A stretch of DNA of 64,000 bases. It comes from Shouchella patagoniensis. Lineage in GTDB: Bacteria; Bacillota; Bacilli; Bacillales; Bacillaceae_D. How positions within the stretch are numbered: position 1 is the first letter of the stretch; each line of letters opens with the position of its first letter. Made by a program: the position numbers and the translations under genes. The notes beneath the pieces were generated by a model. It worked only from the letters and a program-made list of their open reading frames with translations, was not told where the DNA came from and did not search any database. The stretch lies in the NCBI RefSeq assembly GCF_002019705.1, contig NZ_KV917377.1, positions 1,982,565 to 2,046,564 of the forward strand, read 5' to 3'. Below are positions 61,938-64,000 of this stretch, one piece after another.

Positions 61938-62747
61938 CTACTTCACCCCCGTATGTAAAAAACTGCTCATAATATGGCGTTGTAATAATAAGTAGACAGC
62001 AAGCGGTGGCACTGAGGCGAGAAAGGCTACCGCCATCATTGGTCCCCATGATGTACCGCCTTCTGCGCTAATAAATTCCTGCAAAGCCAAAGGCATCGTC
62101 ATCAATTGCTGGTCATTTATCATTAATAGCGGCCATAAGTATTCATTCCACGTTGTAATAAAGAACAAAATCCCAAGTGCAATCACAGAAGGCTTAACCG
62201 ACGGGAATAAAATTCTCCATAACCGACGCCAATCGCCTGCACCGTCCACACGAGCAGATTCAATTAAACTGGCAGGAATTGATTTAAACGATTGTCTTAA
62301 TAGGAAAATACCAATTCCATTTGCAATTTGTGGCAAGATTAACCCCGCATACGTATTGACTAGCCCAAAATCGCTTAAAAGAATATAGTTTGGCAACATC
62401 GTCACTTGAATCGGAATTAAGATGCTAGCAACTACAAGGTAAAATAGAAATTCCCTACCTCGAAAGGTAAACTGCGTAAAGCCATACGCAGCGAGGATGC
62501 TTGTAAACAGTTGCACAACCGTTACAACCGTTGCGATAAAAAACGAATTCCCCATATACTGTAAGATTGGCACCGCTTCAAACACATGGGTAAAATGCTC
62601 AATTGTTGGAGGAAACGGTATGAGTTGTATCCCACCTGAAAACAACTGGCCCGTCTCAAGAAAGGCCGTAACAGTCATCGTTAACATAGGAAAGAAACTA
62701 AGCAACAAGCACACAATCAGCAATAAATGCCACCCTTTAACTCTCAT
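61938..62747 (-). CDS. Sugar ABC transporter permease (UgpE/MalG type)
   Basis: A 269-residue permease with six membrane segments and EAA loop LIESARVDGAGDWRRLWRI near 175-195. The ATG at 62747 after GAAGG overlaps the partner permease end by 11 bp. Confidence 0.87.
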   Translation of the reverse strand: MRVKGWHLLLIVCLLLSFFPMLTMTVTAFLETGQLFSGGIQLIPFPPTIEHFTHVFEAVPILQYMGNSFFIATVVTVVQLFTSILAAYGFTQFTFRGREFLFYLVVASILIPIQVTMLPNYILLSDFGLVNTYAGLILPQIANGIGIFLLRQSFKSIPASLIESARVDGAGDWRRLWRILFPSVKPSVIALGILFFITTWNEYLWPLLMINDQQLMTMPLALQEFISAEGGTSWGPMMAVAFLASVPPLAVYLLLQRHIMSSFLHTGVK

Positions 62748-63639
62748 AATGCACCTTCCGATCAAGCAATTTTGCCTGCAAAAGAATGAGTACCACAAAA
62801 AATAAGAAAGTTAGTACAGCTGTCGCCGATCCGAGTCCCGTACGAAAAAATTGAAAACCGTATTGGTATGTTAAAAAAACAAGGTTGGTTGTGGACTGAT
62901 CAGGCCCACCATTCGTTAACATTTGAACAGGTACAAAGGCGAACTGAATGCCCATCACGGTCGTCATCACAAACACAAACAAAATCGTCGGTCCTGTTAG
63001 TGGAAACACAATTCGGCGCAACATGCCAAACGAACTTTTCATCCCCTCAACACGCGCCGATTCTTTTACTTCCTCTGGCACACTTAAAATTCCCGCAAGC
63101 AAGACGATAAAGTGATACCCAAATGTATTCCAAGCCACCACGAACGTAATTGCAAGGAGCGCCCAACTTGAATCATTTAACCAATTAACAGCTGGCAACT
63201 GGAAGAAGGCAAGAATCTCATTAATAGATCCAATTAATGGATTGTACATCCATAAAAAGATAACTGAGGCGACAGCTAGAGACAGCACATGAGGCACAAA
63301 CAAAGCCCCCCGGTAAAACTGCTGAAACTTAAGCGGCACTTGCGTCACACCATACGCAATGATGTATGGCAAAAGCAAGATCAACACAAGCAACATTCCC
63401 ATATACAACAAGGTATTTAAAGCCGCCTTCACAAACTCTTGATTCCGAAACAACTCGATATAATTCCCAAAGCCGACCCATGTTTTTGTTGGACTGACCA
63501 TATTCCACTCTAAAAAACTCAAATAGATCGACCGACCAAGAGGGAGGAAGATAAAGAGGAATATCGGCAACAAGGCCGGCGCAATGAAAAGAAACGGCTT
63601 CGCCCGCTTAATCCCTCTTTGTATTGGACGAGCTTTCAT
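62737..63639 (-). CDS. Sugar ABC transporter permease (UgpA/MalF type)
   Basis: A 300-residue permease with six membrane segments and EAA loop VKESARVEGMKSSFGMLRRI near 205-225. Starts inside the stop codon of the upstream isomerase gene (ATGA overlap), so translation is coupled. Confidence 0.87.
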   Translation of the reverse strand: MKARPIQRGIKRAKPFLFIAPALLPIFLFIFLPLGRSIYLSFLEWNMVSPTKTWVGFGNYIELFRNQEFVKAALNTLLYMGMLLVLILLLPYIIAYGVTQVPLKFQQFYRGALFVPHVLSLAVASVIFLWMYNPLIGSINEILAFFQLPAVNWLNDSSWALLAITFVVAWNTFGYHFIVLLAGILSVPEEVKESARVEGMKSSFGMLRRIVFPLTGPTILFVFVMTTVMGIQFAFVPVQMLTNGGPDQSTTNLVFLTYQYGFQFFRTGLGSATAVLTFLFFVVLILLQAKLLDRKVHYES

Positions 63640-64000
63640 ACAGCTGACGGCTCCGCTACTTTACCCTCACGCATTAATTGATTTCCGTGTTCTTTTATCA
63701 CTTCCAGTGGTGCCGTTTCTTCATATTCCAGTATCAACTTCGGTGAATGAGACAATGTATCAAGCGCAGCCCAAATGCTTGTCCAATCTGTTACACCGGC
63801 ACCAATCGGCAAATGCAAATCCCCTTTGCCGTCATTATCGTGTAAATGAAGCGCACCTAAGTTTCTTCCAAGCGCTTTAATAACCGCCGGAATATCCCAC
63901 TTATTAATCGTCGCATGACCAACATCAAGCAACGCCTTAATCGTCGGTATATCCTCAAATAACTGCACAAATTCCTGCTCGTCAAACAACATTTTGTCGT
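63636..64000 (-). CDS. Sugar phosphate isomerase/epimerase (AP-endonuclease-2 TIM barrel), partial
   Basis: C-terminal 121 residues of a xylose-isomerase-like TIM-barrel protein; the start lies beyond the right edge. Metal-site elements are ALLDVGHATI, GALHLHDNDGKGDLHLPIG and the final LILEYE. Operon position before three ABC genes suggests it processes the imported sugar or polyol. The solute-binding protein gene is expected further upstream, outside the window. Confidence 0.8.
   Translation of the reverse strand, partial: DKMLFDEQEFVQLFEDIPTIKALLDVGHATINKWDIPAVIKALGRNLGALHLHDNDGKGDLHLPIGAGVTDWTSIWAALDTLSHSPKLILEYEETAPLEVIKEHGNQLMREGKVAEPSAV

Overview
The window looks like the chromosome of a low-to-moderate GC, Gram-positive, spore-forming member of the Bacillaceae. 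Strong AGGAGG-type ribosome binding sites, frequent TTG/GTG starts, intrinsic terminators with long T-runs, lipoprotein signal peptides, and close relatives of Bacillus genes (ykuD, hxlR-hxlAB, ganSPQ, class II galT, a YuzF-like protein, a coat-type manganese catalase) point that way. An alkaliphilic or soil Bacillus of the Shouchella/Alkalihalobacillus kind is my guess; the genus is inference. I saw no rRNA, tRNA, CRISPR array, intact transposase or prophage module.

Region 1 (1-16 kb) is dominated by an aromatic-acid degradation island. Minus-strand genes 1086-5217 encode the lower meta-cleavage pathway: a class III extradiol dioxygenase, 4-oxalocrotonate tautomerase, decarboxylase, hydratase and 2-hydroxymuconic semialdehyde dehydrogenase. 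They diverge from an IclR regulator and an amidohydrolase-type decarboxylase (5404-7148). A second minus-strand operon (8339-15766) encodes 4-hydroxybenzoate 3-monooxygenase, an aromatic aldehyde dehydrogenase, a TRAP transporter and a benzoylformate-decarboxylase-like ThDP enzyme. Together they read as import of an aromatic 2-oxo acid, conversion to 4-hydroxybenzoate and protocatechuate, then protocatechuate 2,3-cleavage. The last two usual genes (aldolase and acylating acetaldehyde dehydrogenase) are not in the window.

Region 2 (16-22.5 kb) holds housekeeping and surface genes: a metallophosphoesterase, a LysM-CAP protein, a CorC-type membrane protein, a small secreted protein, a 600-bp stretch that may encode a small RNA, and an M20 amidohydrolase. 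Region 3 (22.5-33 kb) is a galactan/galactose operon (ganR-ganS-ganP-ganQ-ganB-beta-galactosidase-galK-galT) in which the endo-galactanase appears to lack a signal peptide. Region 4 (33-44.5 kb) has an MBL-fold hydrolase, ykuD, an Axe2-like acetylxylan esterase, an aminotransferase remnant, and an iron/sugar-phosphate-type ABC transporter in one operon with a YesM/YesN-type two-component system.

Region 5 (44.5-53 kb) has an acetamidase, a second short-repeat array, a NERD-domain gene (paralogue of the one at 7.2 kb) divergent from an unknown gene whose promoter holds a LexA-like box, a glycosyltransferase, a coat-type gene pair (DUF2642 and manganese catalase), a cold-shock gene and a cell-wall amidase with three C-terminal repeats. 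Region 6 (53-64 kb) carries eutH, an SDR, the hxlR-hxlAB formaldehyde module, lipoproteins, a single-domain chitin-type LPMO, a drug/metabolite transporter remnant and a sugar ABC transporter that runs off the right edge.

The most unusual DNA is a pair of tandem arrays (594-1024 and 45515-45759) sharing the core CTGAGCTCCTC, 45 kb apart in the same orientation.
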